Assembly: GCF_003325355.1 (NCBI RefSeq)
Contig: NZ_CP030850.1
Coordinates: 5,325,501-5,389,500, forward strand
DNA length: 64,000 nucleotides
Source: Runella rosea
Lineage (GTDB): Bacteria; Bacteroidota; Bacteroidia; Cytophagales; Spirosomataceae
Reading direction: 5' to 3'
Shown: in pieces, positions 1-9,503 of the stretch
How the letters are laid out: each line of letters begins with the position of its first letter
Numbering within the stretch: the stretch's first letter is position 1
Translations under genes and position numbers: made by a program
Notes under the pieces: generated by a model
What the model saw: only the letters and a program-made list of their open reading frames with translations
The model's database searches: none
What the model was told of the DNA's origin: nothing

Positions 1-911
1 AAGTAGGTGCGATGATTATCTGATTATCATCGGTCAGAAAACCACTTATTTCTTTGGTAAGCATCGGGCTGTTATCTCTATACCCAATCTGCCACATTCG
101 CTCATAACCCGAGCACTTGTTAGGGATTATTTCATATTTAAAATCATTGGGGAAAAGGCTAATGGAATTAGGAGCTGCTGAAATAGGGATCCAATGGGGT
201 GGGGTGGTTCCTGTATTAATCCCTAAAGATTCCGTATAAACACAAACGTAATTTATATTACTGCAATCCAGCACGGAAACTAGTATTTCCTGCCCTTCGT
301 AAACTGCACCTACATAAGCTGTTCGGCAATTGGGAGCCCAATAGCAAGTAGTATTATTAAGACGTCCATTCTTTTTTGATTTTACATCCTTCAACAAGGA
401 AAATTCTGTAACCCCTGCTATGATTTTGTCATTTTTTATTGAAAAGCCTCCCAATAAATTATTGTCCCAATCTCTAAAGAGCACATAACCGGAAAACTTG
501 CGATTTAGAAGTTCACTTTTGTTTTTCCTATCAAATTGCCATACATACTCAGCAATCACAGCTCTATTGCTCCCGCTTTTATCTTTATAAATCCAAAGTT
601 GCTTGTAACCGGATGGTGTATCTCCCTTTTTATGGTGAACAATTGGTAATGCAACAATTTTTTGAGTTGGACTGAATTGATAATCAAAGGCATAATCCCA
701 GTTGATGCGTCTGTCAAATATTGTGTCTTTTTCTCCTTTTCTGGCATTTTTAATGTGCGTCTGTTCAAACCATGCTTTGGCATCTCCAATTGATAGTTCA
801 TTATTATGTACGATAAAATTTTCTGTTTTATCACACGATACCATCCAAAAAAGGAGTGCAATTAAAGAAAAACTCTTTTTGACAAAGAAAAGAAGTCTGT
901 ATTTTTTTCAT
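1..911 (-). CDS. Lipoprotein, 3' end beyond window, apparent frameshift near start
   Basis: An open frame on the minus strand runs from about 905 off the left edge. It encodes a hydrophobic segment ending in the lipobox-like MVSC at 833-844, then a polar, aromatic-rich mature part of at least 280 residues with no recognised domain. The natural start is the ATG at 909-911, but it lies in another frame. Dropping one A from the seven-A run (902-908) gives a textbook lipoprotein signal starting MKKYRLLFFVKK. The only in-frame ATG (842-844) would leave no signal peptide. I therefore read one gene with a homopolymer indel, either a real mutation or a sequencing error. The product is probably an envelope lipoprotein of unknown function. 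Confidence 0.6.
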
Positions 912-957
912 ACTTTTACACTGGTTTAAATGATTAAAAAATTGTTTAAACTCCCAA

Positions 958-1006
958 GAGAAGCTCCGCCCGGCGGCCAAACTGAAGCGGGGCTTTCTCA
1001 TTTTTT
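958..1006. terminator. Hairpin, possible terminator
   Basis: Imperfect inverted repeat with arms at about 958-969 and 987-999 (core GCTCCGC against GCGGGGC). A T-run follows on the plus strand at 1001-1006. No plus-strand gene lies upstream in the window, so it may instead end the minus-strand LuxR-type gene. Confidence 0.35.
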
Positions 1007-1087
1007 GAACTATGCGCAATAGTCAGGGGCAAAATTCTGCAGAATATTTTTATCTCGCCTCCACCCAAAGTTTGATTTTTCTCCACC

Positions 1088-1378
1088 CTAGGGTTGATTT
1101 TTCTTTTCTTTAAAACCAATGTGAGCCATTTTGAGCAAGTAGCGCCGAAAACCATCTTTTCCATTTAAGCCCAATTTTCGGATGATGTGATTTTTGTGGG
1201 TCTTGACAGTAGCGATTGAGCGGCATAGCTCTTCGGCTATTTCAGCATTTGTTTTGCCGCTCATGGCCGCATAAAGAACTTTTAGTTCCTGATGCGTAAG
1301 GAGTGTATTGTTACGGAGAAGAAATATTTCTAATGCATCTAATTCTTCGAAGTATTCGGGTTGTTGTTTGGCTGTCAT
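1088..1378 (-). CDS. Small LuxR/GerE-type helix-turn-helix regulator
   Basis: Encodes 96 residues, essentially a lone GerE-type DNA-binding domain. The helix-turn-helix spans about residues 27-84, with the family signature LTHQELKVLYAAMSGKTN followed by EIAEEL and the recognition helix SIATVKTHKNHIIRKLG. There is no receiver or ligand-binding domain; the first 25 residues are an acidic leader. Proteins of this size are known as stand-alone LuxR-family regulators in Bacteroidota. Its target cannot be told from context: the next gene downstream is a frameshifted lipoprotein about 180 bases away. The family call is firm; the role is unknown. Confidence 0.8.
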   Translation of the reverse strand: MTAKQQPEYFEELDALEIFLLRNNTLLTHQELKVLYAAMSGKTNAEIAEELCRSIATVKTHKNHIIRKLGLNGKDGFRRYLLKMAHIGFKEKKNQP

Positions 1379-1695
1379 GTATTTGGTTGTTGTTTATAGA
1401 ATGTTCTTTTAAACACCAAATCAACTATTTGTCAGTCAACTTTATTTATGAATCCGGGGGATGGGATATCATTCTGACAAACAGCTTTTTGGGCTAGGCT
1501 GTCAACATTGTTTATCAGAAAGTAGGGTGAGATGCGGAAGCCTCGTATTGTCGGTGTGGTAAGAATACGATACGCCTGCGCATAAATTGCGCCAAATATA
1601 CAGTAAGCCTGTGAAGAGCTACAAATAATATTCTAAAAACTTATCAAACGGTTTTGGGGGTGGGAAGAGGGTCATTTTGCCCCTAAAAACAACAA
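1379..1695. other. Intergenic, no gene seen
   Basis: Lies between the LuxR-type regulator and the rpsJ terminator and should carry the regulator's promoter. I see no supportable ORF, RNA gene or clear promoter boxes. Confidence 0.5.
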
Positions 1696-1721
1696 AAGCC
1701 GACCTCTTTCGAAGTCGGCTT
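1696..1721 (-). terminator. Rho-independent terminator of fusA-rpsJ
   Basis: Perfect 8-bp stem AAGCCGAC/GTCGGCTT (1696-1703 and 1714-1721) with a 10-base loop. On the minus strand it is followed by a T-rich tract (TTGTTGTTTTT). It starts 21 bases past the rpsJ stop codon. Confidence 0.85.
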
Positions 1722-1741
1722 GGTGGTTGGAAACCTTATCA

Positions 1742-2047
1742 TTAAACTTTAATCTCAACATCAACGCCACTTGGCAATTCGAGTTTCATCAAAGCATCTA
1801 CGGTTTTGGCGCTTGACGAGTGAATGTCAATCAGGCGCTTGTAGGTGCAAAGTTGGAACTGCTCACGTGATTTCTTGTTCACGTGGGGTGAGCGAAGTAC
1901 CGTGTAGATTTGCTTTTCTGTAGGCAATGGAATCGGGCCGCTAACCACAGCACCCGTTGATTTCACCGCCTTTACAATGCGGTCCGCCGATTTGTCCACC
2001 AAGTTGTGGTCAAATGACTTCAGTTTGATACGAATTTTTTGATTCAT
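1742..2047 (-). CDS. rpsJ: 30S ribosomal protein S10
   Basis: Encodes 101 residues, the normal S10 length. It matches S10 throughout: [20 protein letters not shown] at the start, the [28 protein letters not shown] loop region in the middle, and the SGVDVEIKV end. S10 is part of the 30S head near the A site and also binds NusB in transcription antitermination. A longer in-frame extension to 2098 exists, but the ATG at 2045-2047 gives the conserved N-terminus. It lies 143 bases downstream of fusA and is followed by a strong terminator rather than by rplC, so the usual S10 operon does not continue here. Confidence 0.95.
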   Translation of the reverse strand: MNQKIRIKLKSFDHNLVDKSADRIVKAVKSTGAVVSGPIPLPTEKQIYTVLRSPHVNKKSREQFQLCTYKRLIDIHSSSAKTVDALMKLELPSGVDVEIKV

Positions 2048-2190
2048 TGTGATAAGGTGGCTCTGATTGTTTTGATAACATCCCGTCGAAAGAGCCATTA
2101 ACTCCGACAGGAAATATTTTTAGGTTGGCAGTAAACAGAATATAATCTTTAGAACTGCTGACTGTAAACTGTTTACTGCTAACTGATTTA

Positions 2191-4299
2191 CTATCCTTTT
2201 GATTTTGCAATCACGGTTTCCGCCAAGTTGTTTGGCAGGAATTCATAGTGCGAGAAGGTCAAGTTGGCAGTAGCACGACCCGACGACATGGTGCGCAGGT
2301 CGGTTACGTAACCGAACAACTCTGACAAAGGCACATCAGCTTTGATTACTTGTGAACCAGCGCGCGAGTCCATGCCTTTCATAATACCGCGACGACGGTT
2401 TAAGTCACCTGTGATTGGACCAGTGTATTCTTCAGGAGTCAATACTTCAACCGCCATGATTGGTTCCAATAATTTCGGACCGGCCAGACGAGCGGCTTCT
2501 TTAAAGCCTAATTTCGCGGCCAATTCAAACGAAAGTGAATCGGAGTCAACATCGTGGTAAGAGCCGTGGAAAAGACGCACTTTCATGCTTTCCAACTGGT
2601 AACCCGCCAAAGGACCGTTAACCATTGCGGCTTCAAATCCTTTTTGAACTGGTTGGATAAATTCGCGTGGAATAGCACCCCCTACAACTTCGTTTACAAA
2701 TTGTAAACCTTTTTTCACTTCCTGACCTTCTTCGTGGTCATCGCGTGGCCCGATTTCGAAAACGATATCAGCAAATTTACCGCGACCACCCGTTTGTTTC
2801 TTATAAACTTCACGGTGTTCAACACTCTTGGTAATGGCTTCTTTGTAAGCTACCTGCGGCGCACCTTGGTTTACTTCTACCTTGAACTCACGACGCATAC
2901 GGTCGATGATGATTTCTAAGTGAAGCTCACCCATCCCTTTGATGATGGTTTGACCAGTTTCTTCGTTAGATTCAACCTGGAGGGTTGGATCTTCTTCGAT
3001 GAGTTTACCGATGGCTTTCGAGAAGTTATCCTGATCTGCTGTTTTCTTAGGCTCAATGGCATACCCGATAACTGGCTCAGGGAAAACCATTGATTCCAGA
3101 ATGATAGGATGTTTTTCATCAGAAAGGGTATCTCCCGTTTTGATGTCTTTAAAACCTACTACCGCACCGATGTCACCTGCTTCCAAACGCTCAATAGAGT
3201 TTTGCTTATTGGCGTGCATTTGGAAAATACGAGAAATACGTTCTTTGTTTTCTGAACGGTTGTTCAAGACATAAGAACCTGCTTCCAATACCCCTGAATA
3301 TGCACGGATAAAGCACAAACGACCTACGTAAGGGTCAGTAGCGATTTTGAACGCCAAAGCTGAGAAAGGCTCGGTAACGCTTGGTTTACGAGCGATTTCT
3401 TCGCCAGTGTTAGGGTTGGTACCTTTGATGCTTTCTTTATCCAACGGTGAAGGCAACAACGCCATCACGTAGTCGAGCATGGTTTGAACACCTTTGTTTT
3501 TGAAAGATGAACCACAAAGCATAGGAACGATTTTCATATCAATTACGGCGGCCCGTAATGCTTTCAAGATTTCCTCTTCTGAGATCGACTCTGGGTCTTC
3601 AAAGTATTTTTCCATCAACGACTCGTCGTAATCCGCTACTGCTTCAAGTAGTTTTTCACGCCATTCTGCGGCTTCTTCCACCATGTCTTCAGGAATAGGA
3701 ACGATTTCGTAGGTCATTCCTTTGTCGTGCTCGTTCCAAATCATGCCTCGGTTGTTAATTAAATCAACAACCCCCTTGAATTGGTCTTCAGAGCCGATAG
3801 GCAATTGCAAAGGCACTGCGTAGCTACCTAGCATTTCCTTTACTTGCTTACAAACGTTCAAAAAGTCAGCTCCTGAACGGTCCATTTTATTAACGAAGCC
3901 CAAACGCGCTACGTTATAATTGTTGGCCAAACGCCAGTTGGTTTCAGATTGAGGTTCAACACCATCAACGGCACTGAACAAAAATACAAGACCATCCAAT
4001 ACGCGAAGCGAGCGGTTTACTTCTACGGTAAAGTCAACGTGGCCCGGCGTGTCAATAATGTTGATGTGGTATTTGTGATCTCTATACTGCCAATCTACTG
4101 TGGTAGCAGCTGAAGTAATCGTGATACCGCGCTCTTGCTCCTGCGCCATCCAGTCCATCGTTGCGGCACCATCGTGTACCTCACCGATTTTGTGGCTTAC
4201 CCCTGCGTAATATAGAATTCGCTCCGTTGTGGTGGTTTTCCCAGCATCAATGTGAGCAGCAATCCCAATGTTTCTTGTGAATTTTAAATCACGTGCCAT
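2191..4299 (-). CDS. fusA: Translation elongation factor G
   Basis: A 702-residue EF-G, the GTPase that drives ribosomal translocation and, with RRF, recycling. The G domain has the P-loop AHIDAGKTT (residues 15-23), switch [10 protein letters not shown] (83-90) and NKMD (137-140). Domain IV and the C-terminal domain follow, including [14 protein letters not shown] near the end. All key motifs are intact and the length is normal. It is first in a two-gene unit with rpsJ; no rpsL or rpsG lies upstream, unlike the common str operon order. Some Bacteroidota carry a second, divergent EF-G; this copy looks like the canonical one. Confidence 0.96.
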   Translation of the reverse strand: MARDLKFTRNIGIAAHIDAGKTTTTERILYYAGVSHKIGEVHDGAATMDWMAQEQERGITITSAATTVDWQYRDHKYHINIIDTPGHVDFTVEVNRSLRVLDGLVFLFSAVDGVEPQSETNWRLANNYNVARLGFVNKMDRSGADFLNVCKQVKEMLGSYAVPLQLPIGSEDQFKGVVDLINNRGMIWNEHDKGMTYEIVPIPEDMVEEAAEWREKLLEAVADYDESLMEKYFEDPESISEEEILKALRAAVIDMKIVPMLCGSSFKNKGVQTMLDYVMALLPSPLDKESIKGTNPNTGEEIARKPSVTEPFSALAFKIATDPYVGRLCFIRAYSGVLEAGSYVLNNRSENKERISRIFQMHANKQNSIERLEAGDIGAVVGFKDIKTGDTLSDEKHPIILESMVFPEPVIGYAIEPKKTADQDNFSKAIGKLIEEDPTLQVESNEETGQTIIKGMGELHLEIIIDRMRREFKVEVNQGAPQVAYKEAITKSVEHREVYKKQTGGRGKFADIVFEIGPRDDHEEGQEVKKGLQFVNEVVGGAIPREFIQPVQKGFEAAMVNGPLAGYQLESMKVRLFHGSYHDVDSDSLSFELAAKLGFKEAARLAGPKLLEPIMAVEVLTPEEYTGPITGDLNRRRGIMKGMDSRAGSQVIKADVPLSELFGYVTDLRTMSSGRATANLTFSHYEFLPNNLAETVIAKSKG

Positions 4300-4694
4300 G
4301 GTTTTTGTGATTGTTATTAAATCTGTTAAGTCTAAGTTCCTTGATTTGTGATGATATGCAGAACGCTTTTTGCCTCAATATTAGGCATATACGCACAAAT
4401 TACGGTACCATTCTGAAAATCAGAGCGCAAAATTAGAGGTTTTGTGTGGGAAAAGCAAACTTAGATTTATACAAATTTGTAAATTGGGAGCACTGTTTTT
4501 AGTAGTTGAGCAAAAGTTTGAGGGTTTTAGCCAAAAAGGTGCAGGGCTGGATGCTTACAACCCAACAGCAAGCAGTCCGACGGGCTATTTCAACTACCTT
4601 AATGAATGTATACTCAAGCACTTGGTTGGGCCGTGGTTTCTTTTCTCGAAAGCGTATAACTTTCAGGAAGTGGAGTTTTTTTTAAATTATACGA
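4300..4694. other. Intergenic, presumed fusA promoter region
   Basis: About 395 bases upstream of fusA. On the minus strand TAAGTTTG (near 4450) fits the Bacteroidota -7 consensus TAnnTTTG, but no matching -33 box is placed correctly. The 10-bp palindrome ACAAATTTGT lies at 4471-4480. A 101-codon plus-strand ORF here has no protein-like features. Confidence 0.3.
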
Positions 4695-5168
4695 TCAGCC
4701 TTTTACGTAAGCTAGTTTTTCCGCCACCTTTCCGTTTCGAACTTTGAAGATATCCACTCCTCTCAAATGCCAAGGCTTTCCATCCTTCGTTTTGCGATAG
4801 ATCCACCTGACCACACAGCGGTCACCGTTGGCAAAGGTCTCTTCCGCTTCAAAAAAAGCGTCTGGATTATTAGCAAAAAACTTTCCCCAATATGCCCTGA
4901 CGGCCTCAGCCCCTACTAATCGGGTGCCGTCTGGTTGTGGATTGGTATTCTCAAAGATACAGTCTTCTGTCATCGCATTCATTACAGCATCAACATCGTG
5001 ACGATTGAAGGCTGCATTGAACCTTTCCACTGCGGCAAGTGTGAGGTTGGTCGTATTATTTCCTGTTTCAGTTATCATCCCTTTTTGTGTTTCCTTTTTG
5101 CTAAAACTGGTTTTACATGAAGTAAAGAGGAAGGATGCCAAGATAAGAAGTGTCAAAAATTGTTTCAT
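4695..5168 (-). CDS. SnoaL/NTF2-like lipoprotein
   Basis: Encodes 157 residues starting MKQFLTLLILASFLFTSC, a lipoprotein signal with the lipidated Cys at position 18. The mature part has an NTF2/SnoaL-like fold pattern: a helix AAVERFNAAFNRHDVDAVM, then MTEDCIFENT, GAEAVRAYW, and the closing strand pair around WIYRKTKDGKPWHLRGVDIFKVRNGKVAE. Such proteins are small conical alpha+beta barrels, some enzymatic (ketosteroid isomerase-like), many of unknown role. An upstream in-frame start at 5249 would add 27 residues before the signal and is unlikely. It is a single gene between fusA and a divergent barrel gene. Confidence 0.8.
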   Translation of the reverse strand: MKQFLTLLILASFLFTSCKTSFSKKETQKGMITETGNNTTNLTLAAVERFNAAFNRHDVDAVMNAMTEDCIFENTNPQPDGTRLVGAEAVRAYWGKFFANNPDAFFEAEETFANGDRCVVRWIYRKTKDGKPWHLRGVDIFKVRNGKVAEKLAYVKG

Positions 5169-5587
5169 TTTATGGATAGTTAAAATGTTAAAGAACTTAA
5201 CAATCACCAATGATTCATGGCTAAATATCCTGAAAAGAGCATCTAACAAAACTAAAAATAATAATGATATTTTCCAAATATAAAATCAAGATAACTGATT
5301 GATAATCAAGTAAATTTTATTGTTTATTTAGTTTTTTGAAATCTAACTTAAAACTTTTCAATCGTGGGCAGTACACGTTCGGGATATTTTCAGCAGGGTG
5401 TTAGAAACATGAAGCCTTTTTGGAGGTTTGGATTTGGAAGTAGTGGCCTGTAGTACACAAAGCATAGGTTTAGTACTGCAAATGAAAACGAAGGTTTTAA
5501 TAAAATAAGTGAGGGAAGGTTTGGTATTATTTTTGTTCGTCTACACCCGACAAGAATGATTGTTTACCCTATGATTTTATTGAATTA
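5169..5587. other. Intergenic between divergent genes
   Basis: About 420 bases that must hold both divergent promoters. TATTTTTG at 5528-5535 fits the Bacteroidota -7 consensus TAnnTTTG for the rightward gene, 52 bases before its ATG, but I cannot find a correctly spaced -33 box. Otherwise AT-rich with no gene. Confidence 0.3.
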
Positions 5588-6352
5588 ATGAAAGACTATT
5601 CTTTTTTCCGCCCTTTAAGAAGGGCTGTATGGATTTTGGTGTTGTTATTTTTAAATAGACACGCTGCCTGCGGACAGGCTGAAAATCGCTGGGAGGTAGG
5701 AGGAGGCTTGGGAGCGGTTGGGTATTTAGGAGATTTAAATCAACAGGATCTCGTGTCAAAAGAATTTAATCTCAGCTACCATGGATTTGTTCGTAAATAC
5801 ATAAACACCAGTAATTTTGCCTTCCGTTATAATTTTCAAGTCGGTAAATTCAGCGGTCGCGACAGTAATTATCCTAATCGCGCATCCCGAAATTTGAGTA
5901 TCGACACCCGATTTGTTGAAAATGCTTTTTTGATCGAATGGGATTACTTTGACATCAATCCTATTTATTATCGCCAATATTATGGCTATCAGCCCGTCTA
6001 TACGCCGTATTTTTTTGCTGGCCCGACAGTTGTCTACACCAATCCCCGTCCCGATTTTACCCAGACTTACTCGCCCTATGCGACCATTTTGGAAGGAATT
6101 GAGCATGATAAAAATGCCCGATATGCACACTGGCATTTGGCATTTGCGTTTGGAGGAGGGATGAAATTTGACCTGTCGCCGAGCGTCAATTTGGGAGTTG
6201 AAGCCTCTTTTAGGATTGCCACGAGCGACTATGTTGATGGGATAAGCAAAGCAGGAAATCCCAGTAGAAACGATGGTTATCAATTGGTTACCCTCACTGG
6301 AACGTATCGGCTCGGAATTCAGCGGAAGAGTATACGACGAAAATGGCGTTAA
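5588..6352 (+). CDS. DUF6089-type outer-membrane beta-barrel protein
   Basis: Encodes 254 residues. An N-terminal hydrophobic signal ends near CGQAENRWEVGGGLGAVGYLGDLN; the following sequence alternates aromatic and polar residues as in a small outer-membrane barrel, with a glycine-rich strand near HLAFAFGGGMKFDLS and a final strand RNDGYQLVTLTGTYRLG. The opening GGGLGAVGYLGDLN and the overall layout resemble the DUF6089 family found in Bacteroidota. Family members sit in the outer membrane; their function is not established. It precedes the HIT gene by 83 bases on the same strand, perhaps as an operon. Confidence 0.75.
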   Translation: MKDYSFFRPLRRAVWILVLLFLNRHAACGQAENRWEVGGGLGAVGYLGDLNQQDLVSKEFNLSYHGFVRKYINTSNFAFRYNFQVGKFSGRDSNYPNRASRNLSIDTRFVENAFLIEWDYFDINPIYYRQYYGYQPVYTPYFFAGPTVVYTNPRPDFTQTYSPYATILEGIEHDKNARYAHWHLAFAFGGGMKFDLSPSVNLGVEASFRIATSDYVDGISKAGNPSRNDGYQLVTLTGTYRLGIQRKSIRRKWR

Positions 6353-6435
6353 CGGGTCTTTAGTTGTGCTATTTTGTTGTTATACTTGCTGGAAGATTAC
6401 CGTTTTGTGTCCTTCCATTTTTATACCTACAAACT

Positions 6436-6825
6436 ATGCCTTCTTTATTTACGCGTATTGTTAAAGGTGAGATACCCTGCCATAAAATTGCCGAAACCGA
6501 AGACTTTTTGGCATTTCTTGATGTTTTTCCATGCGCTGCGGGCCATACCCTCGTGATTCCAAAACAGGAAATAGATTACATTTTTGATTTGGAAGATAGC
6601 CTGTATGAAGGTTTAATGAAATTTTCGAAGCAAGTTGCTGCCGCCGTTGAGAAAGCAGTTCCTTGTAAGCGCATCGGAGTAGCCGTTATAGGATTAGAAG
6701 TGCCTCATGCCCACGTTCACCTGATTCCGCTCAATAGCATGGCAGATATGAATTTCAATAATAAGCTCAAAATGAGTCAGGATGAGTTGGCGGAGATTGC
6801 TGCGAAAATACGGGAGAAGTTGTAA
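6436..6825 (+). CDS. HIT family hydrolase
   Basis: A 129-residue histidine-triad protein. The triad H91-A-H93-V-H95 lies in VPHAHVHLIPL; the middle His is the nucleophile that forms the nucleotidyl intermediate in this family. The N-terminal half (SLFTRIVKGEIPCHKIAETEDFLAFLDVFPCAAGHTLVIPK) is typical of the Hint/HinT branch, which hydrolyses adenosine phosphoramidates and related nucleotide conjugates. The start at 6436 gives the standard N-terminus MPSLFTRI; a 24-residue in-frame extension upstream lacks family similarity. Confidence 0.9.
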   Translation: MPSLFTRIVKGEIPCHKIAETEDFLAFLDVFPCAAGHTLVIPKQEIDYIFDLEDSLYEGLMKFSKQVAAAVEKAVPCKRIGVAVIGLEVPHAHVHLIPLNSMADMNFNNKLKMSQDELAEIAAKIREKL

Positions 6826-6918
6826 AGTAAGGATATTGGGGGGGCAACTCGTTAGAATTGCAAAGGGGTAAGTTTGTAAAACGTCTCATAATAAGATAGT
6901 TACATGAGCGTATTCTAC

Positions 6919-7311
6919 TTATTTAAAAAAAATAGAAATGAATAAGTACAATCCACAAATTGCAAAGGTAATAACAGTGAGTGTTGTGTATTTTTTATGG
7001 TCATTTATTAAACGTAACACTTCTTCTGAATCGGTTGCCAATGGCTTGATAGTTTTGTGGATATTTAGTTGCGTGTTTTCCTTCATTTCCTTAATATTTT
7101 TTGTGAATTTCCATGGTTGGGAGGTCCTTTTCAAACTCTCAAAAAATCTACCTATTGTAAACCACATTACAAAATTTTGCCAATCATTTACGCCCCTAAT
7201 TTTATCAATTTGAAATTGTAAATAGCTTCGTTTTGTATATGGCAATATAAAAGTAAAAAATAAGATAGTGCTGATTAAAATATCAATTGGGCTTAAAAAC
7301 TCGAAAGGCAT
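6919..7311 (-). CDS. Small membrane protein of unknown function
   Basis: Encodes 130 residues with membrane segments at about residues 8-25 (PIDILISTILFFTFILPY) and 109-128 (LTVITFAICGLYLFISIFF), separated by a polar, lysine-rich loop. I do not recognise a family. AT-rich and isolated, next to the decayed interval that follows. A 91-codon plus-strand ORF overlaps it and is also hydrophobic; the minus-strand frame has the better charge distribution between its membrane segments, so I favour it, but the strand is not certain. Confidence 0.5.
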   Translation of the reverse strand: MPFEFLSPIDILISTILFFTFILPYTKRSYLQFQIDKIRGVNDWQNFVMWFTIGRFFESLKRTSQPWKFTKNIKEMKENTQLNIHKTIKPLATDSEEVLRLINDHKKYTTLTVITFAICGLYLFISIFFK

Positions 7312-7433
7312 TTTTGATTTTTTTATGGTTCTAATGTACTCAAGGGTTATAGAAGTGATTTACTCAAAGAACATTTATAGTTCACACCTGCACACACTTG
7401 TTTTAGTAGGACGTCTGTACAGAGGGCACAAGA

Positions 7434-7694
7434 TTATAGTTTATGCAAAAAAAATACTGAGCCATTTTTGTACGGTGTGAGCAAAGCATAATCGTCTACG
7501 TTTAAATCGGATACAGTAAAGTTCCACCCCTGAACCCGAAGCAGGAAGACTGAGAACACATTTAAATACATTTGTAGGCCGATACTCAACCGATTATCTG
7601 ACTGCTTTTCGACTTTGGCTAACTCTGTCTGTATTAGACCACCATACTTTTTTCCAATACCAACAGTATTTTCGATTGGACAAAGTTGGTAGGC
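7434..7694 (-). pseudogene. Possible gene remnant
   Basis: An 86-codon stop-free stretch between TGA and TAA without a plausible start. It contains a protein-like run including YGGLIQTELAKVEKQSDN and a hydrophobic stretch LQMYLNVFSVFLLRVQG. I do not recognise it. The amino-acid balance suggests former coding sequence; a decayed transposase piece is one possibility, without motif support. Confidence 0.25.
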
Positions 7695-7933
7695 TCAGGA
7701 ATGAGCCAAAGCTGATTATTGCTGTCTAACCCAAATCAAAATTGGTTAAAATGCGGTTTGTCACCTAAAAAATACCAGTGCCACTGGGATTCAATTTGAT
7801 ATGTCTCGGTTTGTTTCATTCTTATCAATCTCCCAAACTAGGGTGTATACTCTATCAGCTAAGACTCAGAAATGGAAGCCCAAGATTGGCTTGTCCGAGA
7901 GATAACTTTTACCAAGGAGTGCTTCAAAGCTAA

Positions 7934-8199
7934 TTACCGACCAGTATCTCTGCGGCTTTTTTCCGCTTGAATGCCTTTCAGGTTTTTTGAATACCTGGAA
8001 CCAATGATCAAAGCAAAAATCAGCAAACCAGCTGTGAGGAAAAACCTCCTTTATGCGTTGCCGACCAAATAGCGATACCAACCAAAAAACCTATGAACAA
8101 AGCAGTTGGGATTTTTTGTGATTTCTTTTTTTTCTCCTCTGACACTAATTCGTCAAGTGTCATTTTAGAGTAGTCTTTATTACCTACTAATTTTTCCAT
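7934..8199 (-). pseudogene. Frameshifted small two-helix membrane protein
   Basis: The gene starts at 8199 (MEKLVGNKDYSKMTLDELVS) with a charged N-terminal region, then membrane segment PTALFIGFLVGIAIW and THKGG. The frame then hits an early stop. Adding one T to the five-T run (minus strand; plus strand A-run 8040-8044) restores a second membrane segment (FLTAGLLIFALIIGSRYSKN) and a charged tail ending SRRDTGR at 7934. Restored, it is an 88-residue protein with two helices, a type I recall as common in Cytophagales but with no known function. The indel may be genuine or a sequencing error. Confidence 0.6.
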
Positions 8200-8525
8200 T
8201 TTATTGTTAACGTCAAAGTTTCTTACGTTCCAACGTGTCCTTCGATGCAATGTTACTATATTGTTTTGGCTTGATAACCAATTGGTTGCCGTATAGCAGC
8301 ATTGCACTAAATTCGATTCATATTTAATGCACAAGTATCTTTAAATCCTTCTTCTTCTGCAAGAAAAATTCTGGATATTTTACCAAGCTTTCCGCTTCCC
8401 GAATCTTAGACTCATTGTCGACTTTGGTAGCTTTGGATTTGAACTTCCACGATTATTTGGTAGACGGAGTTAAATACCGATTGATTTCCTCCGAACCAAG
8501 AAGAAAATGGAGTTTAGGGGTGTTC

Positions 8526-9335
8526 TCATTTACAATCTGCGTACACAAAAGTTCGGCTGTTGGTCCCTACCCCCGAGCCGTCTGAAAATCGGGTAAAGGA
8601 TTGTTCCGTCAGCGGGAAACCGTTTTCGTTGTAGGTGTAGGTATAGGTAGTCTCGCTGAAGGATTTTCCTGCCACATAGTCAATGCGTTTGCCTGCATTG
8701 CCGCCCGCACCCGTGGTAAAAAGCGGAAACTTGATATATTCGGCATAGTAGCCTAATACACTGAATGACCAGCCTTTGAAAGAGTCGTAGACGGATTTTT
8801 TGTTGTCGTACTCACTGAATTCGAGACGATAGAGTTCCTTTCCAGTTTGGATTTCGGTGGTAAGTGTTTCTGTAATATTCCCTTTGGTGTCTCGTTTGAT
8901 CGTTGTTCGTTTGCCCATCGAATCCGTCACCTTTGTGATTCGTTGGTTGGCGTCTGTTTCAAACAACAGGGTATAATTAACGTAAGCGGGTTCAATGGTC
9001 TTGTCCACCGTGAGGCGAGTTAACGCACCGTTGGGAGCATATTCTAAGGTCTCTTCGACCGCTCCGTCGACTACTTTCACCAGTCGACTGTTTTCGTAGG
9101 TATATCGAGCCGTACTTACTGGTTTCAACTGCCCGTCGGCTGTGTTTTTGATGGATACATTCACCCCCTCTGGCGACCCCGAGGCGCCGTATAGGTATTC
9201 CAGTTTATAGGTATTATTGACGCCAGTTTCACTACTTATATTGCAAACCGGGGTCGGTACGGGGAGGGGAGCAGGCGCTTGATTTTTGCCGCAGGCGAAA
9301 ACAGTAAATAGCGATAGTAGGGTAAGTCTCTTCAT
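8526..9335 (-). CDS. Lipoprotein with YD-repeat-like strands
   Basis: Encodes 269 residues starting MKRLTLLSLFTVFACGKNQ, a lipoprotein signal with Cys15. The mature part has repeated strand units such as YTYENSRLVKVVDGAVEETLEY, DANQRITKVTDSMGKRTTIKRD and YTYNENGFPLTEQSFTRFSDG, reminiscent of DUF4595/YD-repeat-like beta proteins of Bacteroidota. Function unknown; probably anchored at the cell envelope. An in-frame extension to 9485 would put 50 residues before the signal and is rejected. It lies downstream of the OmpA-family gene on the same strand. Confidence 0.75.
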   Translation of the reverse strand: MKRLTLLSLFTVFACGKNQAPAPLPVPTPVCNISSETGVNNTYKLEYLYGASGSPEGVNVSIKNTADGQLKPVSTARYTYENSRLVKVVDGAVEETLEYAPNGALTRLTVDKTIEPAYVNYTLLFETDANQRITKVTDSMGKRTTIKRDTKGNITETLTTEIQTGKELYRLEFSEYDNKKSVYDSFKGWSFSVLGYYAEYIKFPLFTTGAGGNAGKRIDYVAGKSFSETTYTYTYNENGFPLTEQSFTRFSDGSGVGTNSRTFVYADCK

Positions 9336-9503
9336 TGAGCGAATAATTGGCGATTCTGCTAGGCAGTGCATTGGATGAATAACATAAGTAACAACGCTGC
9401 CGAGGCGGGTTTTCGTTTTTAGGAAAAAAAATATACACCAACGTTTAGTCGGTGTACCTTGATGTAAAACGTAAAACCTATCCACTAAACTACTTAGAAA
9501 CAG

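Larger units (their letters stand above)
7312..8525. other. Decayed, mostly non-coding interval
   Basis: About 1.2 kb with no intact gene but several minus-strand stretches that still read as protein between stops: 7434-7694, 7934-8199 (listed separately) and 8324-8452. The last is an open stretch ending in AESLVKYPEFFLQKKKDL, possibly the tail of a lost gene. This suggests gene remnants, perhaps of a former mobile element, but no transposase motif is recognisable. Confidence 0.4.

Noticed and set aside
4442-4747. A 101-codon plus-strand ORF upstream of fusA
   Set aside because: No recognisable protein features and it overlaps the end of the SnoaL-like gene on the other strand.
6938-7213. 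A hydrophobic 91-codon plus-strand ORF
   Set aside because: It overlaps the minus-strand membrane-protein gene, which has better placed charged loops; hydrophobicity on the opposite strand is common for AT-rich shadows.
7434-8452. A transposase or insertion-sequence remnant
   Set aside because: Protein-like stretches exist, but no DDE motif, terminal inverted repeat or target duplication was seen, so mobile-element origin is not claimed.
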